Part shown: positions 28,441-41,600 of the stretch, piece by piece
How positions within the stretch are numbered: position 1 is the stretch's first letter
How the letters are laid out: each line of letters begins with the position of its first letter
NCBI RefSeq assembly: GCF_963678635.1
Contig: NC_087069.1
Location: 40,724,831-40,788,830 of the forward strand
From: Symsagittifera roscoffensis
Lineage: Eukaryota > Xenacoelomorpha > Acoela > Convolutidae
DNA: 64,000 nucleotides
Reading direction: 5' to 3'
The notes under the pieces: model-generated
The model's input: the letters and a program-made list of their open reading frames with translations, nothing else
Databases searched by the model: none
Told to the model about the DNA's origin: nothing
Translations under genes and position numbers: made by a program

Positions 28441-29690
28441 TATTCAAAAAAACAACATTTTTAAAGTTGTTTATTTGAATTTTTATCTCTTTTTATGGTC
28501 GATCACTGCTCCAAAGACGTTATAGGGAACGGAAACATTCAAGGATGTTGTCAATGCCCCGATACGAGCAATATCGTCTTAATCCCTTGATGTTCCAACT
28601 TTCGAAAAAAATGACGGATTAATAACGCTTGGGGTTTTTGTTCTTTTATGATTTTTCTGTCACTTCGTACTTTAAATAGCCTGTGGATATGTTCTTCAAA
28701 AAAATGAAACAATCTTTTTAAAGAAGTTTCTTTTCAATTTTTATCTCATTTTATTGTCGATCACTGCTCCAGAGACGTTATAAGGGAACGGCAACACTCA
28801 GAGATGTTGTCAATGCCCCGGTACGAGCGATCTCGTCTTAATCCCTTGTTGTTCCAACTTTCGAAAGAAGTGACGAACTTTCAACGCTCGGGAGTTTTAC
28901 TCTTTCATGCTTTATCTGTCACTTCGTTCTTTGAATAGCGTGTGAAGATGTTCTTCAAAAAATGGACAACTTTTTAAAGCTATGTATTTTGAATTATAAT
29001 CTCCTTTTATGATCGATCACTGCCGCGTAGACGTTTTAGGGGAATGGCAACATTCAAGGATGTTGTCATTGCACCGATACGAGTGATTTCGTCTTAATTC
29101 CTTGTTATTCCTTTTTTCGAAAAAGGTGACGGATTATTAACGCTTGGGTTTTTAAAAATTTTTTATGCTTCTTCTGTCACTTCAAACTTTAAATAGCGTG
29201 TGGACATGTTCTTCAAAAAACAAACAACTTTTTAAAAATGGTTTAATTTGAATTTTCATCTCTTTTTATGATCGATCACTACTCTATAGACGTTGTAGGG
29301 AACGGCAACATTCAAGAATGTTGTCCTTGCCCCGATAAGGGCAATCTCGTTTTAATTCCTTGTTGTTCTAACATTCGAAAGAAGTGATGGACTTTCAACG
29401 CTCGGGATTTTTTAAATCTTTTATGCTTTTTCTGTCACTTCGTTCTTTAAATAGCGTGTGGAGATGTTCTTCAAAAAATAAACAACTTTTTAAAGTTATA
29501 TTTTTTGAATTATATTCTCTTCTTATGATGGATCACTGCCGCTTAGACGTTTTAGGGGAATCGCAACATTCAAGGATGTTGCCATTGCCCCGATACGAGT
29601 GATCTCGTCTTAATCTCTTGTTGTTCCCTTTTTCTAAAAAGGTGACGGATTATTAACGCTTGGGGTTTTTTTGTTCTTTTATGCTCAAGA
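28440..29690. repeat. Tandem satellite array 2, ~257-bp monomer
   Basis: About five monomers of the same family as array 1, with anchors near 28499, 28756, 29012, 29271 and 29528. Individual monomers here resemble specific ones in array 1 in the same order, as expected if a block was duplicated with the lectin exon. Confidence 0.85.
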
Positions 29691-29901
29691 GTAGTAGTTA
29701 CTTCAATGTACTTTCTGGCTTGAAAAAAAAACTATTTTAATTTTGTGAGAAAAAGATTTCAGTTTGCGCGAAAACTCTCGTTTTGTTTTTGCCCACCATT
29801 ACTAAGTACAATTTCTTTCATCTTTGTTGTTTAAAAATTTGATCTTTGTGAGTTATTAAGCAAAATGGCATGAATAAGGTTGGTTCATTATATAAGCATC
29901 A

Positions 29902-30431
29902 CTAATATTTTGTAGGCGATTTAATTTGCTCAGTGTAATTGTCCATTTTGTCCCAAAAATCTCCATCGTTAGTTTTCGACAGCAAAGCATTACTATCGTT
30001 AAATAGATTAGTTTCGTTGTCAGTCTGTTCCCAGAAATAACATTCTTCAAAAAATTTCAAATTCACGAGAAACGACAACACATTTTTCATTCTAGTCAAT
30101 AAACCCAAAAACTTTTCCTCTCCATCAACATTGAGTTCCTCGACTGTCTTTTTATTCAAAATCAGGCAGTGCAACTCAAAGATATCGAAGCATGTGTTTC
30201 TGGAGCTTTTTCCCTAGAACTTGGTCATTGTGAAAACTGTTCAGAAATCACATTTCGAAGAAGAGAAAAATCTTGCTTTTCAGTTTTCAAAATCAAAAAT
30301 TTCAAACCAGAGAAAAAGTGAAAATTTTTGATCTCGCATTCTTTTTCAGTAAAAGAGGGATTGTTAGTTTTGTTGAGGGCATACATAACTTCAAAACTGT
30401 GTAAATCTCTCAGTCGCAGTTTGCTATCCAT
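29902..30431 (-). pseudogene. Lectin-like remnant, copy B
   Basis: On the minus strand two frames (30225-30431 and 29902-30174) hold pieces parallel to the lectin exon: F-T-E-K-E-C-E-I-K-N-F-H-F-F-S-G matches the SVAEKECENKNLHLFSG region, and F-F-E-E-C-Y-F-W-E-Q matches FEEAFVACDLWEL. A stop and a frame change separate them, so this is a decayed divergent paralogue. Confidence 0.55.
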
Positions 30432-30894
30432 TTTAACTCGATATTAAACATTTGAATGATGTTGGTTCGGTTTTCAAACTGCCAACTTAGTGGCCAAATG
30501 AGGTAATTATTGCGCCACCTACTTCGCGCTATTAACGATAGAGCGGCTAATTATTCGACTCAATTGATCAGTGCCAAAATAAATTTTCTTGTTCATAAAT
30601 TTTTTGTGCTTAATCTATCACTATGGACTTTGAATAGCTTGTGAGTTTCTTGAAGTCGTGTTTTTTTGATACTTTATTGTTTTTTTAACATCAAACACAA
30701 CTCCACAGAAATTAAAAGGCAATCAGAAACATTCAGGAAGGGCGCATCGCTTCACTTGATACGAACATTCTTGTAATTTATTAGGGCTCCAAGTTTGAAC
30801 GAAAGTGACGGAATATTTATGCTTGGGGTGGTTTTGATTATTCAGTAATTTTTTGAATATAATTTTTCCGTATAACATCTACAACATATTGTAA

Positions 30895-31455
30895 TCTGAA
30901 CACTGTTCCGCCGGTAAACGAGACTTACGCTACCTCCAGCACACAAAAACCTGAAAAATGCATACTCCAAGGACCACGATTCCGAACGCTTTGGCGAAAC
31001 TGACGCTAAATGGAGCGGCGATTCTGATGACAGGCGCTCTGCAAGAGGTTAATACTACAAGCTCGGGCAACGCGCGGACCCGATAAGCTGGAAAGTGAAG
31101 AAGCAATCGACTGTGTCACCTTCTTTTTGTGAAGCCGAATACAATTCACTGGCTTCACATGTATAAGAAGCAGTATTCACGCGAAATCTTCTTATGAAAT
31201 GGAATACGAACAACAGAAACCCACTCCCACTGAAGAAGGCAATCAGAGCTGCATCAAAACTGCTACAAACCCAGTCATGCATAAGCAATCCAAGCATATC
31301 GAACCGAAAAATCATTTTATTCGCGAGAAACTCGAAGACAAAACGATCTGCTTGATCTAAACGCCGACAGACGCAATAGCAGCCGATATGCTCACAAAGC
31401 GTCTTCCATTCACAAAAATTGAACAGCACCGATCAAACTTATTGGGAAATACCGA
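30895..31455 (+). pseudogene. Ty1/copia RNase H remnant, copy B
   Basis: Same content as 3985-4560 with independent substitutions. Recognisable blocks are the S-G-D-S-D-D-R-R-S-A-R-G stretch, S-W-K-V/S-K-K-Q-S-T-V, N-Q-S-C-I-K and S-K-H-I-E. Several stops and frameshifts. It predates the duplication of the host unit. Confidence 0.7.
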
Positions 31456-31965
31456 CGTTCATTTTGTTCCTTAAAGAGCCGGAACAATCTGAGTGGGGAT
31501 CTTAGGGTATATTAAAGAGAATTAGAACAACAATTATTCCAAAACTCTTATGTTGTTAAAGAAAACAAACTAAACTGATAGTTGACGTTGACAATTTCAA
31601 AAAAGCCAAGTTGATCTTTTTTAAACTGCCCAATTTGATAATTATGATTGATGTAGTTACTAGTGGAGCCAAGTTCAAGACTTGGTGTAAAAACAACTAA
31701 ACTTTTTGAACAGCAATAAATTTCTTTGACCACAGTTGATCAACTTTTTTTATTAAAAAAATAATGTACATTAAATGCAGACGCATTTATAGAGGTTGGA
31801 AAGCCAAATTACCCAACATGACTTCACTCCACTGCCACCTCGGCAAAAAACAACAATGTATTTAATTGGGGACTTTAAATATTCCGGGTTTTTGATACAT
31901 ATTTCATTGCTATTAAAATCACTCAATCAATCTAGTCTCATTTTAATCTAGATATATCAAAATCT

Positions 31966-31971
31966 TGTGCA
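31966..31971. other. Empty paralogous Polinton target site (TGTGCA)
   Basis: The context 'caaaatct TGTGCA cccggtctc' joins, without interruption, the sequences found on the two sides of the Polinton at 5050 and 23425. It fixes the element ends to the base. Confidence 0.93.
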
Positions 31972-32400
31972 CCCGGTCTCTTCACGCAATAGCTGCTCAT
32001 TGTCCCTAATAATGGTTTTGACGGCAGTATACTGATTTTAACTATCTAAGCAAACCAAATTAAAATGAAAACTGTACAATCATTTTTTATCAGAATGAGT
32101 CACTGGAGGCAACCGAATCACTTATCAGGTTGAATCACTAGAGAAAGCCATGAATATAAAGCTGGGCAAGAACAACGCGAGAAATAAGTATTGTTTAAAT
32201 TTTTCGATAAAAATTGAACCGAAACTTCTTACTCATAAACAGTTAGTCAGGCATCAATTTCGTTCAAATGAAGTTTCTAGAAAACACCCCAAATAAACTT
32301 AATGAATCATTTATTCTTTGAAGTATAATCTACATAATGGCATAATTAAACTCGTTTCCAAGTAAATTTACAGGGGAGGACGTGATAAAGACGATGACTC

Positions 32401-35400
32401 CTACTCGACCCAAATATTTGGACTAGTTTTGCTGTCTATCAGTTCCCACAAATCACATGCTACGAAAGCTTCTTCGAATCCACTCGAGGCGATAAAAAGT
32501 TTTCCAGTCCCGTCAAAGAAAACCAAATCCTTTTCCTTTCCATCTGCGTTGTGTTGATCGACTTTATTTTCGTTCCAAAGTTCGGCACTGCAATTCAAAG
32601 ATATCCAAATATGTTTTTCTGGAACTTTCGCCTGGAAAGATTCCCAGTTCATTGTGAATGCTGTCCAGAAATAAGTGCCACTTTTTGAAAGGAGAAGAGT
32701 TGCATCCCAGTTACCAAAACCAACAAGCTCAAAGCCAGAGAACAAGTGTAAATTTTTGTTCTGGCATTCTTTTTCAGCAACAGAACGATTGCTAGTTTTG
32801 CTGATGTCATAGAGAATTTGGACACTGTGATTGTACTTTCGTTGCAGTTCGCTATCGCCTGTAGCTACATTTGGGCACGTTGTTGTTTCAATTCCGATCG
32901 GTATCAATCTAGAGTCGCCGATTCCGTTACAGGGATCTACTATATCGGACGTCCAAGTCCAATTGGTACAAATTGGGGTCAATGGTTTTAGCTGAAACAA
33001 ATATACGTTGATTGGAAAAACAGTCATGTAATTTAAGCAGTCAATTGTCTGTTTGACTATTTACTCCTCCTATAGTACCTAAACTCTAAACTTGGTAAGG
33101 GGCCCCCTTTTGCAACAGGTAGGGGGGTCGAGTAATAAAAAGAGATCCGTTGTCATTTGCACTCTCCTTGTGTATTTAACTATCCGGATGTTAAATACAC
33201 AAATACTCTTCTCGTGTTTTTAACTATGGCTATGTAGTGTCAATCAATGAACTTTAGAAACTGTTTCCAAAAAAGCGAGAAATTGAGCTTCGCAGTTTTT
33301 CAATGAGCTACAAAACTTTCCTGTTTTTGCCAAAAAAATGAGAAAGCGAAAAACTGACGTGGAAAATAAATTGAGCCTTTATGGTGCACATGTAAACGAA
33401 CCACGGTTGTCTATATGATTTAATTTCAGTTGTTACTCGGATAATTTTGAAAAATAAGGAAAAATGAAGCAAAAGTTTTTTGCTGATAGTTTATGGACTA
33501 TTTGTGAATTATTACTCCATTTTCTCATAACTTTTCTGAGCTTAATTATTTTTTCTATAAATTTTTTTTTACAGTTGTAAGGGTTTGCAATTTGCCGGTT
33601 TGGATCACTTGGGATTACTAATGGAAGATAATTTTCTTGCTCTTACCGCGGGTATTTTGATTTTTTGAATTTTTATTTATGTTTATGGTCGATCACTGCT
33701 CCATAGACGTTATAAGGGAACGGCACAACTCAAGGATGTTGTCAATGCCCCGGTACGAGCGATCTCGTCTTAATCCCTTGTTGTTCCAACTTTCGAAAGA
33801 AGTCACGAACTTTCAACGCTCGTGATTTTTACTCTTTTATGCTTTATCTGTCACTTCGTACTTTAAATAGCGTGTGGAGATGTTCTTCAAAAAAATGAAC
33901 AAGTTAAAGTTATTTTGAATTATAATCTCCTTTTTTGATCGATCACTGCCGCATAGACATTTCAGGGGAATGGCAACATTCAAGGATGTTATCATTGCCC
34001 CGATACGAGTGATCTCGTCTTAATCCCTTGTAATTCCATTTTTCGAAAAAGGTGACGGATTATTAACGCTTGGGTTTTTTTAAAATCTTTTATGCTTTTT
34101 CTGTCACTTGTATTGTTTTGTAAAAAATGAAATTGTTGCATAGCACAAACCTTGCTTCGCTTGTGCAACTAAGAAAAAATTTGAGAATATTTTTCGTCAA
34201 TTTTACTTCAGTCCGATCATTGTGTTCTGTTTGACTACTGAAATTGAAAAAAAAAACCAAGAACTAATTTTGACAAAAAAGTCAATCAACCGTCTTGTTT
34301 TGCAGATCGCATTTTTCAGATTTAAAGTTGAGATGTCCATCCACAACACACTGAAATCCTGGAAATGCAATGCTGTACGTATTCAACTCTTTTCCAGCCT
34401 CTGAGGAGTGTGAACTAATTGTAAGTTGTCCTGGAAAGTCCGAATCATGTTGGTCAGTATAAAGGTAGCATCTTTTGTGAAACACCCCTAAAAAGTCAGA
34501 TTTGCTGTTCTACGAACTAAAATTCCCTGCTGAGTTGCTTAAAATTATAATAGATTCTCTTTGTTTCACAGTGAAAACGTTCGGTATGCGTGTCTATGCG
34601 TGAGGTTGTAGAAAAAATTGTAGAAAACCACAATTGATGAAAAATCTCCGTTTTGTAGCAGCAATTCAAAAAAACGACAATTCATCGTAAATCAATTTAA
34701 AATAAAAATATGAATATAAATCCTAAAATATATAAACTTGAAGGTTTCTTGAAGAAATGGGTTGTGAACTAAATACAACAGTAGAAATGAGCTTAGGTCC
34801 GGGGTGGCCTTCTCACAGAAAAATTTCGGATAGTGTACACCATCTGTTCGTCACGCTATCTATTTCCAGCCGGATAGTTTCGTGCAACTCCTTAGCTCAA
34901 TACAAATCCTAGTCTTACTCTTATCTTTCCCGTCTCAATATGTCTAGAGATATACTGGTTTATTGCGAAGTTAGACGAGAAGAAATTTAGTCATGAAAAA
35001 TGATTAGTTAGTTTACATAACTAGTTCACACTGGTTCTAGAATTGTCTGGCATACACAACTCCTGCTGTGACAATTCTTTAAGTAAATTAGCTTTGAAAA
35101 AACTTATGACATCTCAACCAACAAAACTTGTTTTTAATGACCACTGTTTAAAAAAAACAGTTTTTTTAATAACAAGAAACAGTTTTTTTTCATAATGAAA
35201 AATTAAAATAACAACTTCAAAAACTATGTTTCACATACGCCCAGCAGACTATGGCTGCGGGAGAAAGTTTTTTTTTGTTTCTGAGAAAACTATAAAACAA
35301 ACTTCTTAAAAAGTCTTTAACAATGTCTTAAAAATTTTTCAATGCATAAAATTCTTCAATGATTCTCTATTCTTCAATTGATTATCAATTATTTATATTG

Positions 35401-36822
35401 CATCAAATCTCAATCTAAAGGCAGCTTTGCAGTAGACACTTGAACAAACATTTGTTATCGCACTTCAAAAAATCAGGTCTTTAAAAAGTTGAAGAATTAG
35501 CCAACCCCTTTGGAATATTTAAGCAACAAAAGCATAAAAAAGCACAAAAAATAACAGAAGCATAAGAACTTGGTTGTTCAACAACCAATAACCTAAAAAA
35601 CGGGATTTTAAAACGTAGATATGCTTTAAAGTTATCTATTGATGAGATATGCCTGTTGAAGAAATTATTCAGTAGCATTATATATTAGTTGTCGGGAAAA
35701 TGTATTAACTTGAAAAAATTAGATATAGATTTGTTAACGCATGCTAACTGCGAATGTGATCAAGCTATTTTGCTGTTCAATAGTGGAGTTTGCCTTCCTT
35801 CTAAAAAAAGAAATGTGCTGAACTTAAAAAGAAATCAATAGTCAAACCGCGAAGAAATAATTTCAGCCTGTAAAATTTTTACCTGAAAAAAAAACGAGTA
35901 AAATAATCATTACGATCTTTATAAAATTCTGAACTAAATCATTGATTCTTGAAAAATGTGCGTTTTCTGTGCCATTTTTTTTTGTATATAAACTATAACT
36001 TAATTTAATTTCAGCAAATGAATTTAAACTTAACTTGCAAAAATTTCAAAAATTAAATTGCTAAAATTGCATTTTGGGTGTAATCAATTACTACAAATCC
36101 TGAAAAAGCGAGAAACCATATTGCAATATTTAATTATAGTATTTCGGTTCGGTTTCATTCCTTGACACTTACACACAAGCAACAGAGATAAGTTGTAATT
36201 AATTAACTCAGGGAAAATCAGAAAAAAACTCTTCATCGAAAAAAAATTATATGAAATTTGAGTTGTGAAATAGATTTCTGATGATTGCATCTTTTATCAT
36301 AAAAAAAAACGACTCATGTTTTTATACGATCAATTTCATGTTCAAAATAAAAAACAGCTCATGTTTTTATACGTTCAATTTCATGTTCAAAAGAAAAACT
36401 CATTCAAGCTCTTTTTCTCGTTTCGTTTTTACTCGAAAATTTTAAGGTAGGTCAGTCAAAAACAGATGTCTTGAAATAGTACAAAGAGGTAATGAAGCGC
36501 TCATAAAAAGAAAGTTTAAACTTTATTTTATCACCCAACGAGTTTAAAACAAACTTTCTTATGTCGTATTGAAAATTCAAAAAGTTTTCAAAAAGAAAAC
36601 ATTACACTTACTCGATGAATGACAGTGCGCATCGCGCAAACAAACCAACACACAAAGCAAATTCGTGGTAACTGAAAACGTAGTTCCGATTGGTTTTCCT
36701 AGGCCAAGAAGGGTTTCTGGGCCGAGGGAAAACTCAGCAAGTCGTTTCACTGCTGTCAATTTTTCTGGAAATATGAAAATTATTGCAATAACACACAATT
36801 TCAACAACGAATTTGGTGTCAT
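32401..36822 (-). CDS. Secreted PAN/apple plus C-type-lectin-like protein (three-exon model)
   Basis: Model: exon 1 36612-36822, exon 2 34291-34487, exon 3 32401-32991; 999 nt, 332 residues. Exon 1 starts with ATG and a signal peptide (LLKLCVIAIIFIFPEKLTA), then LCVLVCLRDAHCHSS, the C-x-x-x-C-L-x-x-x-x-C opening of a PAN/apple domain. Its donor CGA|GTAAGT is strong. Exon 2 continues in phase with CYLYT and a late FQC. Exon 3 has acceptor TTTGTTTCAG and the CTLD layout (EKEC, YFWTAF, WISLNC, FVACDLWEL). The weak point is the exon 2 donor, ACG|GTTGAT; without it the gene would end at 34282 as a PAN-only protein. It is probably an extracellular carbohydrate- or protein-binding molecule. Confidence 0.55.
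33655..34115. repeat. Satellite array 3, two monomers, within the modelled intron 2
   Basis: Two copies of the ~257-bp monomer (anchors near 33688 and 33938), ending in sequence not found in the other arrays. It lies between the PAN exon and lectin exon B. Confidence 0.8.
34493..36611. other. Modelled intron 1 of the PAN-CTLD gene
   Basis: AT-rich. Contains a promoter-like dispersed repeat copy (35770-35935) and a ~47-bp tandem duplication (CTCATGTTTTTATACG... at about 36311-36410). No gene seen. Confidence 0.45.
35770..35935 (+). repeat. Promoter-like dispersed repeat, copy 1 (partial)
   Basis: Contains AATAGTGGAGTTTGCCTTCC, then a GTCAAACCGCGAA block and CCTGAAAAAAAA. The TATA end is degraded. 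Confidence 0.6.
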
Positions 36823-36874
36823 GATTTCAGATCAAGAAAGGTCAGAGCGAAAAATTGAATGACACTCATTTCAT

Positions 36875-36887
36875 TATTTATAAAATA
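36875..36887 (-). promoter_or_regulatory. TATA-like box for the PAN-CTLD gene
   Basis: The minus strand reads TATTTTATAAATA, 53 nt before the ATG. This spacing allows a short 5' leader. Confidence 0.4.
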
Positions 36888-38427
36888 GATTATTAGTTTC
36901 GATCACGAATTTGTAAACTTTCAGCTGTGGGTAATTATAATAGAATGACAGGCCAAACCATCAAAGGGAAAAGATAATTATTTTAGTTATTACCTTGTTA
37001 GAAATTTTATTGTTTCGATTAAAATTTTTTGAAATTCCATCTGTGGAATAAAAAAATCAAATTATTTTTTTAGAAACAAATCTTTCAACTTAATGCGCCG
37101 CCATTCAATCTTTTTCTTAACGGCATTCTCAAAAATTTATAGATATTTTCTTGGGAGCTATTCTCTCTTCATACAAACAGAAAATTCTATCGGTTCAAAA
37201 AATGAAGTACGCAAAAATTAATTAAGATTCAATTGAAATTTAATTTTAATTATTTTATAAAAGCTACAAACTTGAGCAAAACATGCCTCTTAATTAAGTT
37301 CAGGTATAAACACGGCAATTTAATTTATCATTTACAAACAAATCTATTTTAATCAATTTTACTTCTTCTTTCCGGGTAGTATCAGTTAGACATTATTTAA
37401 CTATAGACGATTATAATTCAAACACGAAAATTGAAGACAGAAAATTCCAAAAACTGGAACTTGATTTTTTTGAAATGTAAAATAGTGATGCTAATATGAA
37501 CTGTTACTGATACTTTAATTAAGGTAGAAATACCTTCGCATCTCGTATAGAAATGAATTCTGTTTTCAAATAGAATTTTCAATCGTTGTATAATAACCGT
37601 ATTGTTAATCAAATTGTGAAACATTTGAAATTGATGCTCGCGAAAATACTTCACAAAGAAAAGCAGATAGATTGTATTTTACAAATAAATTATGCTGTTC
37701 ACGAAGCATTTTTTACAAATCTGAAGAAAAAAAACAGTTTGATACAAACAATCTTTTGGCAAAAAATCAGCTCAACGTCATATTCCTTCATAGATTTTTA
37801 CCGTGTGATATACTAACATATTACTAAATTTAAATTAAATGCACCGAAGTTCTGGACATGAAGTGAATAAATTTACATCAAATGATTATAATCAAGTATG
37901 TTATTTAGTAATAAATAACCTGTTTCAGTTAATTTTCTATATCTGTACAAAACTTTGACCATTTTATCAATTTAACGCCACCAAAAGAATTATATTGTTC
38001 TTTCGAGTCATTAGAAAAATTGAATTCGAACTTAAACTCAAATCAAATGCACATTTTTACATGCAAAACACTTCTGAAAGCAACTATTCGAATTTTGAAT
38101 CACTGTTCATTCTTTTGATTCAGTTTTTCTAATTATTACAAAAACTGTTTCCCATAACAATTATGAAAATATAAAATTTATATCAAATAGGCAAAATTCG
38201 AAAAGATAGCTAAATTTTCTATAACGAAATCCAAATTTTCAGTTCTGCAAAACCTTTTTTATAATTTCTGTTTAAATCATTGAATTTTGTATATATACCA
38301 CTATTTTGCGCAAGTTAAGTGACTGTTTTGATTTTCAGTTTTATGCACCCAAAAACTTAAGTTCAAAAATTCGAAATAGTATTCAAATCGGACAAATTCA
38401 GAAAAGTTTAATTAAATTTCGCTGTTT
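36888..38427. other. Intergenic region between the PAN-CTLD and G-beta genes
   Basis: About 1.5 kb of AT-rich sequence. It must hold the upstream region of the PAN-CTLD gene and the 3' end of the G-beta transcript. Small open frames lack coding character. Confidence 0.5.
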
Positions 38428-38627
38428 TTAATTCCAAATCTTCAGCTTTGCATCCCAAGAGCCAGAGCAGACTGCGTTTCCGTCAGAGTTCACCCCGAGA
38501 CACGAGACTCTCGCTTCGTGTCCGGAGAGGATGCCGACTTTGAGGCTCTTTAGGGTATCCCAAATGAGTACATCCAAGTCACAGGCTACGAAGAGAAGTC
38601 GACCGCTCTTGGAAAAACTGACGGCAC
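38428..38627 (-). CDS. Last G-beta exon (WD6-WD7, stop)
   Basis: Acceptor TTTAAACAG|GTGCC. It encodes [10 protein letters not shown], a shortened repeat 6, [11 protein letters not shown] and [11 protein letters not shown], then TAA at 38428-38430. Confidence 0.9.
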
Positions 38628-41600
38628 CTGTTTAAAAAGAAAAACTATACATGTTCAAAAGCTTATGATTGACGTTCAAATTCAAATGATGATACTTGTG
38701 AACAAAGAAAACGAAGCCCCGAACATTCGGGTAAGAGCCTAATATATTATTATTATTATGATTACTATTATAGGTTGCTGTCATTTTGTTAAAAAGGACG
38801 TTTTTAACACGCTAACATGTTATCTATTAGAAAATAAACACGTTAGAAACAAAAATCAGTTTTAAAATCACTCATCGAGTTGTTTAAAGAGAAAAACCAG
38901 CTCTCCAGCTTTCTCGAGCGCTCAAAGAACTTCGGGGTTTTCCATAGGTGATTCCGAGAGTTGAGAAACACCGCTCCAATCTAGCATTGGAGGAGATAGC
39001 ACTGGCCTAGTCGAGTAATTTTCTCGATGAAACATGAAAAAAGGACTGCATTCGAATTGGAAGCTCGAATTGTTAAAAACAATGTGTTAATAACATGTTA
39101 AATAAAGGTCTGTTGATAATACCTTGTTATTAAAATGACAAACCTGGTTGCTGTGCAAGAAGCACAGATAGTTCCGACCAGAGTCATCTTCCAACAACGT
39201 ATTTTTATTTAAAAAAATGTTTAATTCACTTTTGTGTATTTTTTTTGGGAAAAAGCGTTATTTATTAGCGTCCCAATAGAACAATTTGATGTAATTCAAA
39301 AAGAGAATTTTTTTTGCAGCTCGTCATTCCGCTTGGAAAATAACACCTAAAACTCTAATAAGAAATTGGAGTATCAGAACTCAAACAGCGACAATGAGTC
39401 TTAGATATGATACCTTTTTGAATCGCGCCAGTGCATTCTTTTGTTTACAATTATCTTGCACCAAGAAATTCAAGTTCAAAATTTTGAAAATGTATGAAAG
39501 GTTAATACAGACTACGTCAAATTGAGCCCTAGTTCAAGCAAAGAAGCAAACAAAATTCACATATGGCTAAAAAAAACCTACCAAAAGAGTCCGAAAATGT
39601 TCACCTTCCTTTTTATGATTTAAACCATAACCTGATTTAAAATAATCACTTTTCAGTGTTAACATTCAGGGGCAAATTTTGAAAATCACGTTTTTTCCAG
39701 ATCGACGAAAGATATTTCACAAACTTTCCAAAACACCACAAAAGACCCGATTTAAATAAAAATTACTGCGTTGCAGGCATAATTGAGCCCAAAATATCCA
39801 ATTTGGGTACTTTTTTAGGGTTTTGACAGACATTGGTTTTCTGCTCGCAACTTAACATGTGCATATCTTACAAAAACCTTCTTATAGCCCAACAAGGTTT
39901 ATTTTCAAATTTGAAAACGATTAAATGTTATAACTGAAGAACTACTTGCCTATTCCGTAATTGAGGTTAAGCTGTGTGTATGTTGCGACTGCTTGATCGG
40001 ATCGGATGTCGTATAGTTTGCACGAGTTGTCATCTGAACCCGTGACGAATGCCCTGTCGCTCGGGAAAAATGCGATCGAGTTGATGTCTAAGTCGTGCCC
40101 TACAAAATGGAAAAACCTTATAAGCATATTTATTATCCAAACACAAAAATGTTCAAGCAGTTAAAATTAAAATAACCAAATTTGAGTCTATGAATATAGT
40201 TCAAGTTTCAGATTCAACTGACAGGACCTGAAACTTTATGCACTGAGGCGCAGCGGAGCTTTGCATCATTTGCACTCAGAGGCGAAGTTGTACTTCGCAT
40301 ACACAAGCAAAAAAATGACCGTCTACAAAATTTTTCAAGTGAAGCACGCCAATAATGAGTCTACATAATTGCTAAGTGACACAAGGCAATTATAACGCAT
40401 TAGCAGTACCAAAAAATGTTGTCATGATTAAGTTAAGATTTTAAGCATATTATGCAATCCACAGAGGAGCATCAAAATTATATTTCCCTTGAAACTACTA
40501 AGAAATAGGTCACTAAGCCGATAAAAAATAAGCCGAAATCATCTGAGCAGAATAATGTTTCAGCGAAAAAAAAGAAGAAAAAATACGACGTCAAGGTTAG
40601 TAAAATTACAAATGGCCGAAAAACCGAAACACTAAAAGCATCCACAATGTAATTTTCGTATAACAAGAAAAAACAATCTGTGATGTGGCAACTAAGCCGA
40701 AAAATACATGCAGACTAATAATAAGTCGACAATTGTTTTTGAAAAGGAATATTTCCAGTTTGAAAAAAAAGAAACAGATCCTGTCAGATTCGAACCCAAG
40801 CCCTTTCCGTCCCAGGCATAATCGCTACCTCAGACCAAGTATGTCGGAGACGCGAATAAATTTGACTTTAATATAAACTGAACCTGAAGTTACCATTTCA
40901 TATTTTGAGCATTCTTCGAACAAAGTTATTTACGGGGAAAAAGTCCAACACCCGATTGCAAAACCCTTACTTATCGCAAGGGTAAACATAGCCAACTGAC
41001 AATTGGAAAAGAGTAATGAACGCAATGAAACTGAAACAAACTAAGACTTGTTTTTTTTTCAAAAATCTTCAACTTTTGAATTTCGAAGAAAAAATAGAAG
41101 GCCTTAAAGCTCTTTGAATTTGTAAAACATTTTATAATGGATACTTTTTTGCTACAATTAAAATAAATTGAGAAAAAGGGATCAATAGACAAAAATTTTT
41201 ATTTCACTGTCCTATCTAACAAAAAATGTCCATTTTCGAAATTAGAAATCAATCACATTTTTCGTTACCTTTACATATTTACTGTTCGATAGTGGATTTG
41301 CCTTCCTTTTAACAATGGAAATGCACTGCACTTAAAGCGAAATCACAAGTAAAACTGCAAAAAAATCAAAATTGAGCGTGAGCAAATTTTAAGACATTTT
41401 CCTGAAAAAAAAGCAAGACCTATATAAGAGTCCATACTACGTTCATTACTCTTAAAAACCCTAGAAATTTAACATTTTCAGCGGTTTTGAATTTCAAACA
41501 TAGCCAACAGACAGTTGGAATGGAATCAACGACAGCAAGGAAAAAAAGAAAGTGACTGGAACATAATTTGCTTTCCTTTCAAGAAACTTATTTTAAAAGG

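Larger units (their letters stand above)
29865..33650. repeat. Host duplicon, copy B (uninterrupted)
   Basis: The full-length version of the host unit that the Polinton split in copy A. In order it holds a lectin-like remnant, the copia remnant, the empty Polinton site and the lectin exon, then satellite array 3. Confidence 0.8.
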
